64,000 bases of DNA from Mycoplasmatota bacterium (GCA_018394295.1 CP074573.1:1743156-1807155), one strand, 5' to 3'. Counted from the first letter of the stretch, positions 47,589 to 57,012 are shown. Numbers and translations: made by a program. The notes: generated by a model from the letters alone, not told the origin.

Positions 47589-47921
47589 TCTCTTTCTCCC
47601 TTCTAATCTTTTTAATAATAATTTAGAGTTTTTTTCAAAAAGAAGTATACCATTATAGCAGATTGTATCTCCCTATCAATCACACTCTTAGTTATTTAAT
47701 CACTGATTAAATTGTATTTCTATTTTACTCATCTGTAAATAATTAGTTTAATTTTTTTCATCTAAACTTTGATGATTAATTAAAAAAGAATCCTCTACAG
47801 ATGAGAAATCTTAATAGGGTACAGTAATAACGTAAATATTTTAATAATGACTATAAATAAGGCTTACCCATATTGAGGTAAGCCATCTGATTCTTTATTC
47901 AAATTTGTCATTAAAAATATA
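47589..47921. other. Intergenic region with an 8-bp hairpin
   Basis: Mostly AT-rich with no frame. ggcttacc-catattga-ggtaagcc (47862-47885) is a perfect hairpin that could be an old terminator; it lies just before a truncated frame. Confidence 0.4.
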
Positions 47922-48128
47922 TTGGCTGTTGTTAATCTTCATGCTGTGTATGATTGGTTGTTGCTAGTATCAGGTATTTATCATACAGTAGCTGATTCAA
48001 CAGCAAGAGTTGATACTTCCGTTGTATCAGGTTTAATCATTGGTATGCTGTATATACCTTTTGCATTAGTTGGTTTTTTCTTAATTAGAAAAGAATGGAG
48101 CAAAGTTATATCTCAGTCTACAACATAA
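47922..48128 (+). pseudogene. C-terminal fragment of a membrane protein, possibly CPBP/CAAX protease family
   Basis: A 68-codon frame starting from TTG without a ribosome site. NILAVVNLHAVYDWLLLVSGI resembles the H-A-x-x-D motif in the last helices of CPBP intramembrane proteases; a second helix (SGLIIGMLYIPFALVGFFLI) and a basic tail follow. The catalytic EExxR segment is absent. Assignment is tentative. Confidence 0.35.
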
Positions 48129-48231
48129 AGTAAATATAATCGAATAAATGTTTTTTTACTTGTAATACCATTTATGATTATAACATACCTAAATAATTTA
48201 TTTCCATAAATATCTACTTTGCTTAGATTTT

Positions 48232-48462
48232 TTAAACCAATGTCCTAATTGTTTGCTCTTCATCAATTCCTAATTTTATTAAGGATTTGATTTGTTTACT
48301 TGGTACTTTCCATTGTTTCCAAATGATTACTCTTATACGTACACGAAGTTTTTAGTCTAATTTGGTCATGAAATATTTCATTTTACTTATTCTAAAGTAG
48401 TTTATCCATCCAGTAATTAGTTGTTTTATCTTTAATAGTCGATAGTCTAGGGTTATACTCCA
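48232..48462 (-). pseudogene. Relic of a second group II intron maturase (C-terminus)
   Basis: Seventy-seven codons encode WSITLDYRLLKIKQLITGW, INYFRISKMKYFMTKLD, a TAA stop, then KLRVRIRVIIWKQWKVPSK and IKSLIKLGIDEEQ. This aligns with the maturase X domain of the 3-4.4 kb intron protein but is a diverged copy. The ribozyme domains V/VI are not found beside it. Confidence 0.8.
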
Positions 48463-48488
48463 ACACTATTTGTGTGTTGTTTTAGTTA

Positions 48489-48648
48489 TCGTTAAACAAT
48501 GCCTTACGTCCTCTTTGTTTATACGTACTTAGTAACATAGTAAAATTTAAATCCTCCAAAACTTCTTTAAGTGTATAAACAGAATCGTTCTCAGGTAATC
48601 CAATTTCATATAATTTAAATTTAAAAAACTGTTGTCTTTTTTCTGAAA
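48489..48648 (-). pseudogene. N-terminal relic of an IS1182-like transposase
   Basis: About 52 codons: QFFKFKLYEIGLPENDSVYT, then LKEVLEDLNFTMLLSTYKQR and GRKALFNDN. This resembles the N-terminus of IS1182-family transposases (LPEDxxVYxL ... GRKGFNP). No terminal repeats or DDE core remain, and the frame shifts near the start. The intron maturase relic follows directly. Confidence 0.55.
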
Positions 48649-48692
48649 ATTAGTTATCATAGTTATATTTTAACAAATATAACGCAAAAAGA

Positions 48693-48710
48693 GCAACTCC
48701 TAGTAGTTGC
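48693..48710. terminator. Terminator after the AraC-VOC gene
   Basis: gcaact / agttgc stem flanked by aaaaag and ccttttttg, usable on both strands. Confidence 0.65.
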
Positions 48711-48779
48711 CTTTTTTGTTTTTGAAGAGCTTTAGTTATTAAATTTACCGATAGCCCCTTTGTATGAAATCTCTATTAT

Positions 48780-49574
48780 TTAGATTAACTCACAAAAAGT
48801 TATAATTGAACCATCGATAGTTGTAACATTACAGGTTCTGCCTCCCCATGGTTGCTCTTTTATTTCTGAAATTTTATTCCAACCATTTTCTTTCACAAAT
48901 GAATAAAGTTTATCAATTCCAGTAATATTTGTGAATAGTATTACTCTTTTATCAGGCTCTCCATAGAACATATGAAATCCATTGAAATCTGCTATTTTCA
49001 TATGCACTAGTTCTCCTGGAAAAGGCAATACACAACCATAAGTTCCAATCCCTTCATCATTTCTAGCTTCAACACCTGCATACCATCCTAAAACATCCTC
49101 AAACCACTTTGATGTTTTATCCATATCGTTAGTATAGTATACTGCACCATTATCTTGGACTGAATATCCTCTCTTGCTTAAATCTTTCATTCTACCTGAC
49201 TCTCCTTCTAACATTGATTGAATAGAAATTTTTGCAAATGAGTCCAAAGAACACTGTCTCCGTCGTGCTGCCAAAGGTGTGACTCCATAAAACCTATAAA
49301 ATGCACGAGTAAATCCTTCGGGTGTACTATAACCATATTTAAATGCAATGTCTATTATTTTCATGTCTGTAGATAATACATCTTCTCTTGAAAACGAAAG
49401 TCGTCTATTTCTAATATACTCACCCAGTGTATAGCCAATTATTAAAGAAAAAAGTTTTTGAAAGTGGAAACTTGACATATAAGCCTGCTTAGCTATGATA
49501 CTGTATTCAAGTTTCTCACAAATGTTATCTTCAATATAGTCAACAGCTTTTTGGATGTTAATAATAGAATCCAT
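48780..49574 (-). CDS. AraC-type HTH fused to a VOC (glyoxalase-like) domain
   Basis: A 264-residue two-domain protein. Residues 1-105 are an AraC DNA-binding domain at the N-terminus (SIIAKQAYMSSFHFQKLFSL, IDIAFKYGYSTPEGFTRAFY, RFYGVTPLAARR). Residues 135-264 form a VOC fold (GAVYYTNDMDKTSKWFEDVLGW ... VTTIDGSIITFCEL) of the kind that binds small ligands, antibiotics or metals. The ATG nine bases after GGAGG is chosen over one two codons earlier. It is probably a ligand-responsive activator; no obvious target is adjacent. Confidence 0.85.
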   Translation of the reverse strand: MDSIINIQKAVDYIEDNICEKLEYSIIAKQAYMSSFHFQKLFSLIIGYTLGEYIRNRRLSFSREDVLSTDMKIIDIAFKYGYSTPEGFTRAFYRFYGVTPLAARRRQCSLDSFAKISIQSMLEGESGRMKDLSKRGYSVQDNGAVYYTNDMDKTSKWFEDVLGWYAGVEARNDEGIGTYGCVLPFPGELVHMKIADFNGFHMFYGEPDKRVILFTNITGIDKLYSFVKENGWNKISEIKEQPWGGRTCNVTTIDGSIITFCELI

Positions 49575-49960
49575 TTGCATTCACCTCCTATTCACTTATA
49601 TTGTAAGGTATTAAAACATAATCATCTTGATAGTTTTTGCTTGAATTTGTCATAAGGATAATATCAAAAATAAAAATATACCTTGAATCATTATTCTGGT
49701 TCATCAGGTTGTATACAACGGTGGTTTATGTATAAATGTACTATTAAATATATTAAAATTATATCATCCTTACAATGACAACATTATGTCAGCTATCACT
49801 TGATAATATATATTTTAAGGAATAACTGATTTGTATATAAATAATTATTAGTTGTTTTAAACTAAAAAACTGAAACCTTGGTTACTTATGGTATGGCTCT
49901 CCTTACTAATTATATTCACGGTTTATTCTTATCTTGTTTAACTGTTATTTGTAAGCATAT
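49575..49960. other. Intergenic region
   Basis: About 385 AT-rich bases upstream of the AraC-VOC gene and downstream of a methyltransferase gene; no intact gene or strong hairpin seen. Confidence 0.3.
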
Positions 49961-50749
49961 CTACTTCTTTAAGAAGAAAAAGGTTATTGCAACTTCTTCT
50001 TCAAATATTCCTTTAGAATTAATGCTTAACAAAGTTTCCTTTAATTCATTTTCAAACGTATCAATATTTTCTCCTAGTAATCTTTTATTACAAAATGAAG
50101 TAGAGTATAAATAACCAATTAAGTTTTCAATATTCCACTCATAAATGAACTTATAATCTCCTTTTTTCATTAAATGAAACTTACTTTCTTGAATATACTC
50201 CTCATGTAATTTATTCTTTGTAGGATATTCTCCCTTTCCAGCTTTTCTTTTTTCTCCTAACCATTTCTTAATTATCTTCAGAGTTTCTTTTTGCCATAAC
50301 TTCTTACCAGTCCAAACACTGCCACCTGCTAAAATAACCATACCTCCAGAAGGCTTCAAAATATCGTATGATTTGTTTAGAACTAATTCTCTATCCATCC
50401 AGTGAAATGCATTACCACATAATATTAAATCAAATTGTCCTAATTTTGAATCAATTTTTTCTGATTCCATTGTTATAAAACGAATATTATGAGCATTTTT
50501 CTCTAATCTAATTCTTCTCGCTTCATTTACCATTTCTTCATTTATATCGATACCAATTACCTGTTCAAAGCATTTATGTAATGGAATTGATAATTGACCT
50601 GTACCACATCCTAAATCTAAAAGATTCTCTTTACAGTCAATTTGATAAAACTTTAGTATCATATCTAACAAATGTTTTGGATATTCTATTCTAAATTTAG
50701 AATAGTATTCAGCTGTACCTGTAAATAATTCTTTATTTGAAAAACTCAT
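49961..50749 (-). CDS. Class I SAM-dependent methyltransferase
   Basis: A 262-residue methyltransferase of the UbiE/Methyltransf_11 kind. Motif I LLDLGCGTGQLSIPLHK, acidic ribose-binding VIGIDINEEMVNEAR, motif III region FDLILCGNAFHWMDRELVLNKSYDILKPSGGMVIL and the N-terminal GTAEYYSKFRIEYPKHLLDMI are all typical. The substrate cannot be inferred. AGGAGTCAAGCT precedes the ATG. It is a stand-alone gene in a region of accessory enzymes. Confidence 0.88.
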   Translation of the reverse strand: MSFSNKELFTGTAEYYSKFRIEYPKHLLDMILKFYQIDCKENLLDLGCGTGQLSIPLHKCFEQVIGIDINEEMVNEARRIRLEKNAHNIRFITMESEKIDSKLGQFDLILCGNAFHWMDRELVLNKSYDILKPSGGMVILAGGSVWTGKKLWQKETLKIIKKWLGEKRKAGKGEYPTKNKLHEEYIQESKFHLMKKGDYKFIYEWNIENLIGYLYSTSFCNKRLLGENIDTFENELKETLLSINSKGIFEEEVAITFFFLKK

Positions 50750-50800
50750 AGCTTGACTCCTATCTAATTTTTATCATCTCTATCAATATGAACCGCACCT

Positions 50801-50823
50801 ATTTATGGTACGGTTCACCATAA
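50801..50823. repeat. Dispersed palindromic repeat, copy 1
   Basis: ATGGTACGGTTCACCATAA; a close match to two further copies within 1.8 kb, with an imperfect second arm (aaccgcacc) just upstream. Confidence 0.6.
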
Positions 50824-50883
50824 CTAAATTAATACAATATATATTCTACATAATTATGGTATAACAGCCTAGTTACAATATGA

Positions 50884-50913
50884 AACTTCCCTAGTAGGAT
50901 GGCTAGGGAAGTT
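50884..50913. repeat. Perfect 11-bp inverted repeat
   Basis: aacttccctag / ctagggaagtt around an 8-nt loop, without a strong T-run on either side. It is GC-richer than its surroundings and 215 bases past the nearest stop codon. Confidence 0.6.
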
Positions 50914-51127
50914 TTGGACATTTTATCCTCTTGGGCTATTGGTGAACTATTTCACTATAACTAGGGAGTGGTATTGAAAATGATTTTATTTCTAAAATAA
51001 TTATCAAGATTACATTTCAATTTAATAATCTTAATTTCAATTATAAATTGGAAATTGTTTTTCTATTAGTATTTAATTACGTATTAATTAGAAATAGTGG
51101 ATTTTTATTATACTTATAATTTCATAT

Positions 51128-51703
51128 TTATTCGTTCAAAGATTTTACGAAAGAACTAACGACATTCTTCCTATTATTTGAAGTTTCAAAATAAGGCAAG
51201 TCAAATTTTAAGCATTGTTCTTTTAACAATTTACTTACTTCCACAATTGAAATACAATTTTCCATGTTTTCTTTATCAGATAAATAATATGTGTAATCAT
51301 TTGGTGTATCGTATGCTTTCAATATTTCATATCTTTCTTGAACTGTAACCTCTGATGTTATAAAGTAATAAATATCACAAATAGAACCATCTATATACTT
51401 AACGAAATCTTGTGGCAAAAGTTGATAAATATCAATTACCATTCCATAATCAAGCTCATCATATTCACCACTGTCCATCATTGCACAGATAAACGGTGCC
51501 ATTCTTGCACTTATATTAACAAGGTTATCACATGGTTGGATATCAGCATCCGAATCAATTCCTGTTTCAGGAAAGGTTTTTTCAATTCCAGCAATAATTG
51601 AATCCATGCTAATATGTTGATACCCGAATTTTTTTGAAATCATCTGTGAAATTGTACTTTTACCAGCGCGCGGTACACCTGCAATAATTATATGCTTTTT
51701 CAT
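51128..51703 (-). CDS. P-loop NTPase, adenylate-kinase-like
   Basis: A 191-residue protein with a Walker A loop GVPRAGKS (residues 9-16) at the N-terminus and the small fold of nucleoside or shikimate kinase-like P-loop enzymes. HISMDSIIAGIEKTF follows the loop as the substrate-binding segment, and FITSEVTVQERYEILKAYDTPNDYTYYLSD is a likely lid. The acceptor is unknown; similar proteins are annotated as AAA or kinase-like. AGGAGGTAAC precedes the ATG. Confidence 0.72.
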   Translation of the reverse strand: MKKHIIIAGVPRAGKSTISQMISKKFGYQHISMDSIIAGIEKTFPETGIDSDADIQPCDNLVNISARMAPFICAMMDSGEYDELDYGMVIDIYQLLPQDFVKYIDGSICDIYYFITSEVTVQERYEILKAYDTPNDYTYYLSDKENMENCISIVEVSKLLKEQCLKFDLPYFETSNNRKNVVSSFVKSLNE

Positions 51704-51837
51704 GTTACCTCCTAAAAAAATATAGATTTTTTTATCTAAAATTCCGATTTACCTTATACTTGATTTCTTTCAATTATAACATATTTTGAATAAACCACTG
51801 CTTAACTTATTATATTATATTTTATTACTTATAAAAA

Positions 51838-51871
51838 AGCCTTAACCAAGTAAAAATCAATGGCTAAGGCT
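51838..51871 (-). terminator. Terminator of the GNAT acetyltransferase gene
   Basis: Minus-strand agccttagcc / ggttaaggct stem followed by TTTTTT. Confidence 0.75.
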
Positions 51872-51889
51872 ATAAAACTCACTTACTTG

Positions 51890-51908
51890 TAATACGGTTC
51901 ACCGTACT
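51890..51908. repeat. Dispersed palindromic repeat, copy 2
   Basis: AATACGGTTCACCGTACTT, containing the perfect palindrome arms tacggt / accgta. Confidence 0.6.
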
Positions 51909-51937
51909 TCACTAAACTGCGGTTTTTATGGATAGCT

Positions 51938-52483
51938 TTATTCATATTCTTGATTTAAGAATTCTGATTTATATAGCTTCATTAAGTATTCCTCTGTTCC
52001 ATAAGATGTATTTATTGTCTTATAGTATTTAAATCCTACCTTCTCATATGCCTTAATTGCAACAATATTACTAGGTTCTGGACCTATTATACAACATTCT
52101 GAATCATTTAAATCAAATGCATGATTAGATAAAAACTCCTTCAATATTTTAGATCCTATACCTTTATGGATATACTCCTCTTCACCTATAAATAAGTCCA
52201 TAGCAAATGACTTTTCTTTTGCATCAACATAAATACAATAATCTGGAAAATCATCAATCAGATATGTTTGAATATAGCCAACTCTCTTATCATTACATTT
52301 TATTATGAATGGATGTATTGGCTCTTCACCTGTAATTTTGGGAATGAAATCGCTATATACTTGTTCTAGAGTCATACCATCTTTCTCATACCACTCAATA
52401 ACAAAATCAGTGTTTAGCCATCTATGTAAAAAATGTAACTCTTCCTCTTTCAATCGCTCAAAAGTTATTATATGTTTCATCAT
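51938..52483 (-). CDS. GNAT acetyltransferase, AAC(6')-like
   Basis: A 181-residue acetyl-CoA-dependent N-acetyltransferase. The pattern LHRWLNTDFVIEWYEKDGMTLEQVYSDFIPKI, PFIIKCNDKRVGYIQTYLID, MDLFIGEEEYIHKGIGSKIL and NIVAIKAYEKVGFKY matches the Acetyltransf_8 branch that includes aminoglycoside 6'-N-acetyltransferases. Many such proteins are not resistance enzymes, so the substrate is open. The start is an ATG seven bases after AAAGG; a second ATG follows directly. Confidence 0.78.
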   Translation of the reverse strand: MMKHIITFERLKEEELHFLHRWLNTDFVIEWYEKDGMTLEQVYSDFIPKITGEEPIHPFIIKCNDKRVGYIQTYLIDDFPDYCIYVDAKEKSFAMDLFIGEEEYIHKGIGSKILKEFLSNHAFDLNDSECCIIGPEPSNIVAIKAYEKVGFKYYKTINTSYGTEEYLMKLYKSEFLNQEYE

Positions 52484-52554
52484 TCTCAAACCTTTCAGTA
52501 TATATTTTATCTATGAATTCAAAACGGTAAAGTTATTATCTAAAATTGCACTTG

Positions 52555-52577
52555 TTTATGGTACGGTTCACCGTAAC
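52555..52577. repeat. Dispersed palindromic repeat, copy 3
   Basis: TTTATGGTACGGTTCACCGT plus AAC, upstream of the GNAT gene; matches copy 1 over 17 bases. Confidence 0.6.
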
Positions 52578-52788
52578 TATTTAACACTAATAATGAATAT
52601 TGCTTATTAATAAACCAGTTATCTTTTAATGACAAGCTTCTTTAACCTCAATCTTTAAAAATTAATTTGTGAATACTTCTATATCTTTCATCAATTAATA
52701 TCCTAAATTATTTAACGAATTAATTTAGACTTGATTTTAACTTTTTTTATACCTTGATAATTATTTTGTGTATCTTTAAGTACCTTTT

Positions 52789-54894
52789 TCAAGGTGTTGA
52801 AACATATTTTAAGCCAATTGAAGCTTCTGGATTTGTTATAGGAGAGAATAATTGATCAGCTAATCCTTTTATTTTGATGTCTTCAGCAAGGATGTCTCTA
52901 ATATAAACACCTGTATCTGTATCACTACTACTTCTAACACTATCCAACTGATCCCAATAATAAACATAACTTATTATCGCTACTGTATATGTTTCTGAAT
53001 AATTTAGTACAACATCATCAGCCAAAGTATAGTAAACGGATGAACTATTGAGCAATTCTTCAATTTGGGTGTATGTTCCCTCAATTAACCAAATTGTGTT
53101 ATCAAAAGGACTAACTTCATACATTTGATTCAGAGTTACATTTTCACCTGCTGTGATTCCACCAGTTGAACGGATACCTCCTTTATTGCTAATAGCAATA
53201 TCTGCTCCTGTAGCCTCTAACATTACATTTCCAGTCCAATCAAATAATTGACTTTTACTGGTTATTGTTTCACCGGATATTGCCAATACCTCATTACCTA
53301 ATTCCTCACTGTAGTCATCAATGATTTCCTCAACCATTGAGTCATATTTAGTTCCTGCTAAGGAAACGTCTATTATATCTTCTGTATATTCAGTTACATC
53401 CATTGAACTTAAATCGATTGTTAAAGTGATTTTACCAAAATAGTTACCGGAACTTCCTGCTTGAATATATGGCATTTCCAATCCATTATCCCTGCTTATC
53501 GCTCCCATTTGATAAGAATGTGTATGTCCGTTAATCACAGCATCCACTAAATAGTCTCCATTTTCATCTTTTAAATATGCTAAAGCAGTATCATTAGACT
53601 TGCCGCCATGAATATTGACGACAATAACATCAACACTCGATTGTTTTAAAGCACCCGCTATTTCTCTTACAGAATCGGCAATATCCAAATCAAAATAGTA
53701 ATCATCTACCTTATCATAGGCAATTGAAGAATAGACATTTCCAACATAACTGATGATGCCTACCTCAACGCCTTCTCTTTCGACTACAACAGAATCTAAA
53801 ACATTTCCTCCAGATACTGTCAATAAAGAATCGTCAGATGTTAAATAAATATTGGCATTCAGTAGCGGAAAGTATGCTTCTCCATTTGATTCGTCTTTAT
53901 CAAAATAATCCAATATTGTGCCAATTTCCCAATCGAACTCATGATTGCCGATACCCATCGCATCGAATCCCATCTCATTCATACATTCCAAAACTGCTAA
54001 ACCATTTGTCATATTAGAAATAGAAGTTCCTTGAAACATATCACCATTCGCAATTAAAACAACATCATCCAAACTATTTGTATTTCTTATTTCATTAATC
54101 AAATATGACATATTAGACAATCCATCGGTTCCGTCCTCCTCTTGTTCTATATAGCCGTGAAGGTCATTGACCGTTAATATTGTCAAAGGAAAAGAGTCAT
54201 TAATCACAGTCTCCTCATTCACATCAGTAACTAATAGGTTCCAGTATTGTGTATTGCTGCCACTGACATTAAGCATATATCCTTCGACTGTAATCGTATC
54301 TCCTGACATTTCACTTAGACTTAGGCTTGTGTCATTCGTATATAACGATACTACAACACCCGTTCCTGGGATGAATAAATTCTGATAATCTCCACTGATT
54401 GTCAATGTTCCTGTTAGCCTAATATAGTCTCCAACTGAAAAAGCCTTTCCATATGTTGTTACTTCGTTGCCACTTAGCTCAGTGGCTTCAAATGTATAAC
54501 CTTCCTCTGTAGATATTTTTGAAATTGTTGAACCGGTGCCATATTGAACCACTCCACTATCCTCAGAGGTCACTCCGGTTACCTCCACATAATCATTTAC
54601 TGAAACCATTGGCATACTGTTTAAAAAAACATAAATAAAATCATTTCCGTCGTATATCAATACTCCTTTTGTGGTCGTACCAACGACTGTTGCTCTTGTG
54701 GTATATATATCTCCTACCATTCCACTCTTAATCTCAGTAATGGTATTTAATGTGGTTGTATCAGTGGTGGTAGTTTCTGTTTCCGTTGTAGAGGTTATAG
54801 TTGTTGTAGTTAAATTAATATTTAAATTTTCACAACCCAACAACAATATACTAACTAATAATAACAAATTCAGTATTAAAAACTTTTTCTTCAT
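52789..54894 (-). CDS. 5'-nucleotidase/UshA-like metallophosphatase lipoprotein
   Basis: A 701-residue surface lipoprotein (lipobox ILLLGC, C21) with a Thr-rich linker (residues 28-55). An OB-fold pair follows (GDIYTTRATVVGTTTKGVLIYD ... LTGTLTISGDYQNLFIP). A calcineurin-like phosphoesterase has metal motifs LTILTVNDLHG, IANGDMFQGT, GIGNHEFDWE and NGHTHSYQM. A C-terminal 5_nucleotid_C domain carries SNKGGIRSTGGITAGENVTL and ISPFDNT-like EVSPFDNTIWLI. It probably hydrolyses extracellular nucleotides for phosphate or nucleoside uptake. GGAGGAGAAG precedes the ATG. Confidence 0.9.
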   Translation of the reverse strand: MKKKFLILNLLLLVSILLLGCENLNINLTTTTITSTTETETTTTDTTTLNTITEIKSGMVGDIYTTRATVVGTTTKGVLIYDGNDFIYVFLNSMPMVSVNDYVEVTGVTSEDSGVVQYGTGSTISKISTEEGYTFEATELSGNEVTTYGKAFSVGDYIRLTGTLTISGDYQNLFIPGTGVVVSLYTNDTSLSLSEMSGDTITVEGYMLNVSGSNTQYWNLLVTDVNEETVINDSFPLTILTVNDLHGYIEQEEDGTDGLSNMSYLINEIRNTNSLDDVVLIANGDMFQGTSISNMTNGLAVLECMNEMGFDAMGIGNHEFDWEIGTILDYFDKDESNGEAYFPLLNANIYLTSDDSLLTVSGGNVLDSVVVEREGVEVGIISYVGNVYSSIAYDKVDDYYFDLDIADSVREIAGALKQSSVDVIVVNIHGGKSNDTALAYLKDENGDYLVDAVINGHTHSYQMGAISRDNGLEMPYIQAGSSGNYFGKITLTIDLSSMDVTEYTEDIIDVSLAGTKYDSMVEEIIDDYSEELGNEVLAISGETITSKSQLFDWTGNVMLEATGADIAISNKGGIRSTGGITAGENVTLNQMYEVSPFDNTIWLIEGTYTQIEELLNSSSVYYTLADDVVLNYSETYTVAIISYVYYWDQLDSVRSSSDTDTGVYIRDILAEDIKIKGLADQLFSPITNPEASIGLKYVSTP

Positions 54895-54949
54895 TTACTT
54901 CTCCTCCATAAAATTTATAAATATTGGTCCAGTTTCTTTCTAGTTTCCA

Positions 54950-55051
54950 TTGTAACACTTTCCTGTTCTTAGAATCAATTATTATTGTAACAGGAACATC
55001 ATTAACCAGTGAAACATCACTCATTGCATCAAAAATTTCTGTTTCAACTTC
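54950..55051 (-). pseudogene. dtd: Relic of D-aminoacyl-tRNA deacylase (C-terminal part)
   Basis: Thirty-odd codons encode EVETEIFDAMSDVSLVNDVP and VTIIIDSKNRK, matching the conserved Dtd end (VETGIFGAxMxVSLVNDGPVTIIIDSK). No start or N-terminal half is present. One of four such relics in this window, all on the minus strand. Confidence 0.7.
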
Positions 55052-55220
55052 AATGTATACTTACCTTATTGCGATTATAAATCATATCATATTATTTGTA
55101 ACATATAAATCCTATGCTGTAGTTCTAGTTAGGAGTGCATGTATATGACTCCCAAAAAATCTCAATATTGCTAGAAATTAAGCAAAATTATAATATTTAT
55201 TAATCTTTTATTTAAGGCTA

Positions 55221-55460
55221 TCAATAGTGAAACAGAGTACCAAAGTATATGCTAATCAGAGTCTCAACAGTATATTCATCAGTATATGCTATCCATAAAT
55301 CATTACCTTTTCTTAAATCTCTCTTAATATTAATCAATGATAAATCCAGTTCCTCATCAAAATTACCAGTTTCATCTTTAATGTTTTCACTTCTTATCTT
55401 CTCATTAAAATGATCATATAATTTTTTAGTATAATCTGGTTTTGATGCAGTTGAAAAACC
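55221..55460 (-). pseudogene. dtd: Diverged relic of a D-aminoacyl-tRNA deacylase-like gene
   Basis: Eighty open codons without a start: GFSTASKPDYTKKLYDHFNE, then KIRSENIKDETGNFDEELDL and SLINI. The spacing follows the Dtd pattern (SFTxAAKPDxAxELYxxF ... ENIKVETGIFGAxMxVSLVN) but most key residues are changed, then an unrelated tail ends in TGA. Tentative. Confidence 0.45.
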
Positions 55461-55566
55461 TGGTCAATTACCTTTGCAGGTGTCAGAAAAATGAGTGAAG
55501 TATGTTTCTTTTGGGGACAAGAATGCAACCAAATTTATAATATATAAATTATAAGTAATATATTTT

Positions 55567-57012
55567 TCATTCATTATTTGATTCTTTTGAGTAAACAATG
55601 ATTCCTTCCTTAATAACATACCTGACTTCTTTCACATTCAATATATCATCCAGTGGATTTCCATCTAATACAACAATATCACCATACTTGCCTATTTCAA
55701 TACTTCCTATTTTATTTTCTAAACCTAGAAGTTCAGCAGGTGTAAGTGTTGCAGTTTTAATTGCATTAAATTCACTCATACCATTTCTAACAAAGAGCTC
55801 TAGTTCTTTATATAATTGACCATGTGGAACATAACAGCTTCCACTAACACCAGCATCTACAGCTGCAACAATCTTAATTCCTTTAGTTAATGCATTTTTA
55901 AAGTTCTTTGGAAAATATTCATTATTAAGTTTTTCAATTTCTTTACACATGATAGAATAAAATTTATCATCTTTTTTTATACCATCTCTAATTTTTCCTA
56001 ATGTTTTTTCACCTAATGTGTAAAATGGTTCTGGTACATTTTTCATCACCGTTTTATATTCATTAGAATTTTTAAGTAAATTAATATAATTATAAGAACA
56101 GAATCCTGTAGGCACCCAATATGTTCCTTTATTTTTCATTATGTCAAAAGTCTCATCATCGATTATACCAAAAGGCGTGTGCTCTATACTGTCAACTCCA
56201 AATTCTGTAGCAATTTTAAAATCTTTAGGATAACAAACATTATGAGCGGCTACCTTAAGTCCTCTATTGTGAGCTTCATTGATAATAGTCGATAAGACTT
56301 CAGTTTTCATACTAGCTTCAATTATTTTTTCCTTTAATCCCCTTTTCAATAATTCATGTTTAAGAGATTCATCATTTTCGATAAAAGGAATAAACTTTCC
56401 TGTTGTTACTGTTTTTATAAAATCTACACCTCTTCTATCTAATTCCTTAACAGCTTTTTTAGCTTTTTCTTTAGAATCTACATCAATTGATAAACTTGTT
56501 ACCAGAAATAGTTTCTTAAATAAAAAACGCAATACCGCATTAAATGGAAAAAACATTTTCGTACTAAAATATCCATATGGTGGTGATAGTGCTGGACCTG
56601 AAGTAACAATTCTTGGTCCCTTTAATTTGTTTGCGTTTATTTTATCTCTAAATTTTAATACTGTATATCCCTTACCACCAGGCATATTTCTAACTGTAGT
56701 CACACCTGAATTTAAGGTTAGTAATGAGTTTCTCTTTAATTTCTTAAATACACTTTCAGCATACGGTTTTAAATAATCATCTACACCTGACTGCAAAAGA
56801 TGAGCATGTGCATCTATTAATCCTGGTATTACCGTTTTACCAGTCAGTATTAAAACTTTAGCTTCTTTTGGAGTTGTTAAATCACCATATTTACCAATTT
56901 CAGTGATGATGCCTTCCCTTACGATTAATGACATATTTTTTAGTAATTCATTTCTTTTCATATCAACTAAGTTAACATTCTCTAACACTAAAATATTATC
57001 ATTTTTAAACAT
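55567..57012 (-). CDS. Metal-dependent amidohydrolase (imidazolonepropionase/prolidase-like)
   Basis: A 481-residue member of the amidohydrolase superfamily with the N- and C-terminal beta-sandwich around a TIM barrel. Metal and catalytic residues: VIPGLIDAHAHLLQSG, a bridging lysine in VDFIKTVTTG, KVAAHNV and DSIEHTPFG histidines, and the aspartate in KIVAAVDAGVSG; the C-terminal KYGDIVVLDGNPLDDI is typical. It may hydrolyse dipeptides or cyclic amides such as imidazolonepropionate-like compounds. GAGGGGAATAAT precedes the ATG. A single-gene unit. Confidence 0.85.
   Translation of the reverse strand: MFKNDNILVLENVNLVDMKRNELLKNMSLIVREGIITEIGKYGDLTTPKEAKVLILTGKTVIPGLIDAHAHLLQSGVDDYLKPYAESVFKKLKRNSLLTLNSGVTTVRNMPGGKGYTVLKFRDKINANKLKGPRIVTSGPALSPPYGYFSTKMFFPFNAVLRFLFKKLFLVTSLSIDVDSKEKAKKAVKELDRRGVDFIKTVTTGKFIPFIENDESLKHELLKRGLKEKIIEASMKTEVLSTIINEAHNRGLKVAAHNVCYPKDFKIATEFGVDSIEHTPFGIIDDETFDIMKNKGTYWVPTGFCSYNYINLLKNSNEYKTVMKNVPEPFYTLGEKTLGKIRDGIKKDDKFYSIMCKEIEKLNNEYFPKNFKNALTKGIKIVAAVDAGVSGSCYVPHGQLYKELELFVRNGMSEFNAIKTATLTPAELLGLENKIGSIEIGKYGDIVVLDGNPLDDILNVKEVRYVIKEGIIVYSKESNNE

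Larger units (their letters stand above)
50750..51127. other. Intergenic region with inverted repeats
   Basis: It holds one copy of the tacggttcaccgta-type repeat and a separate 11-bp inverted repeat, both listed individually; no coding sequence is seen. Confidence 0.4.

Noticed and set aside
49878-50114. 78-residue plus-strand frame
   Set aside because: Mostly antisense to a methyltransferase gene with no Shine-Dalgarno site.
56279-56776. 165-residue plus-strand frame
   Set aside because: Antisense to the amidohydrolase, which has intact catalytic motifs.
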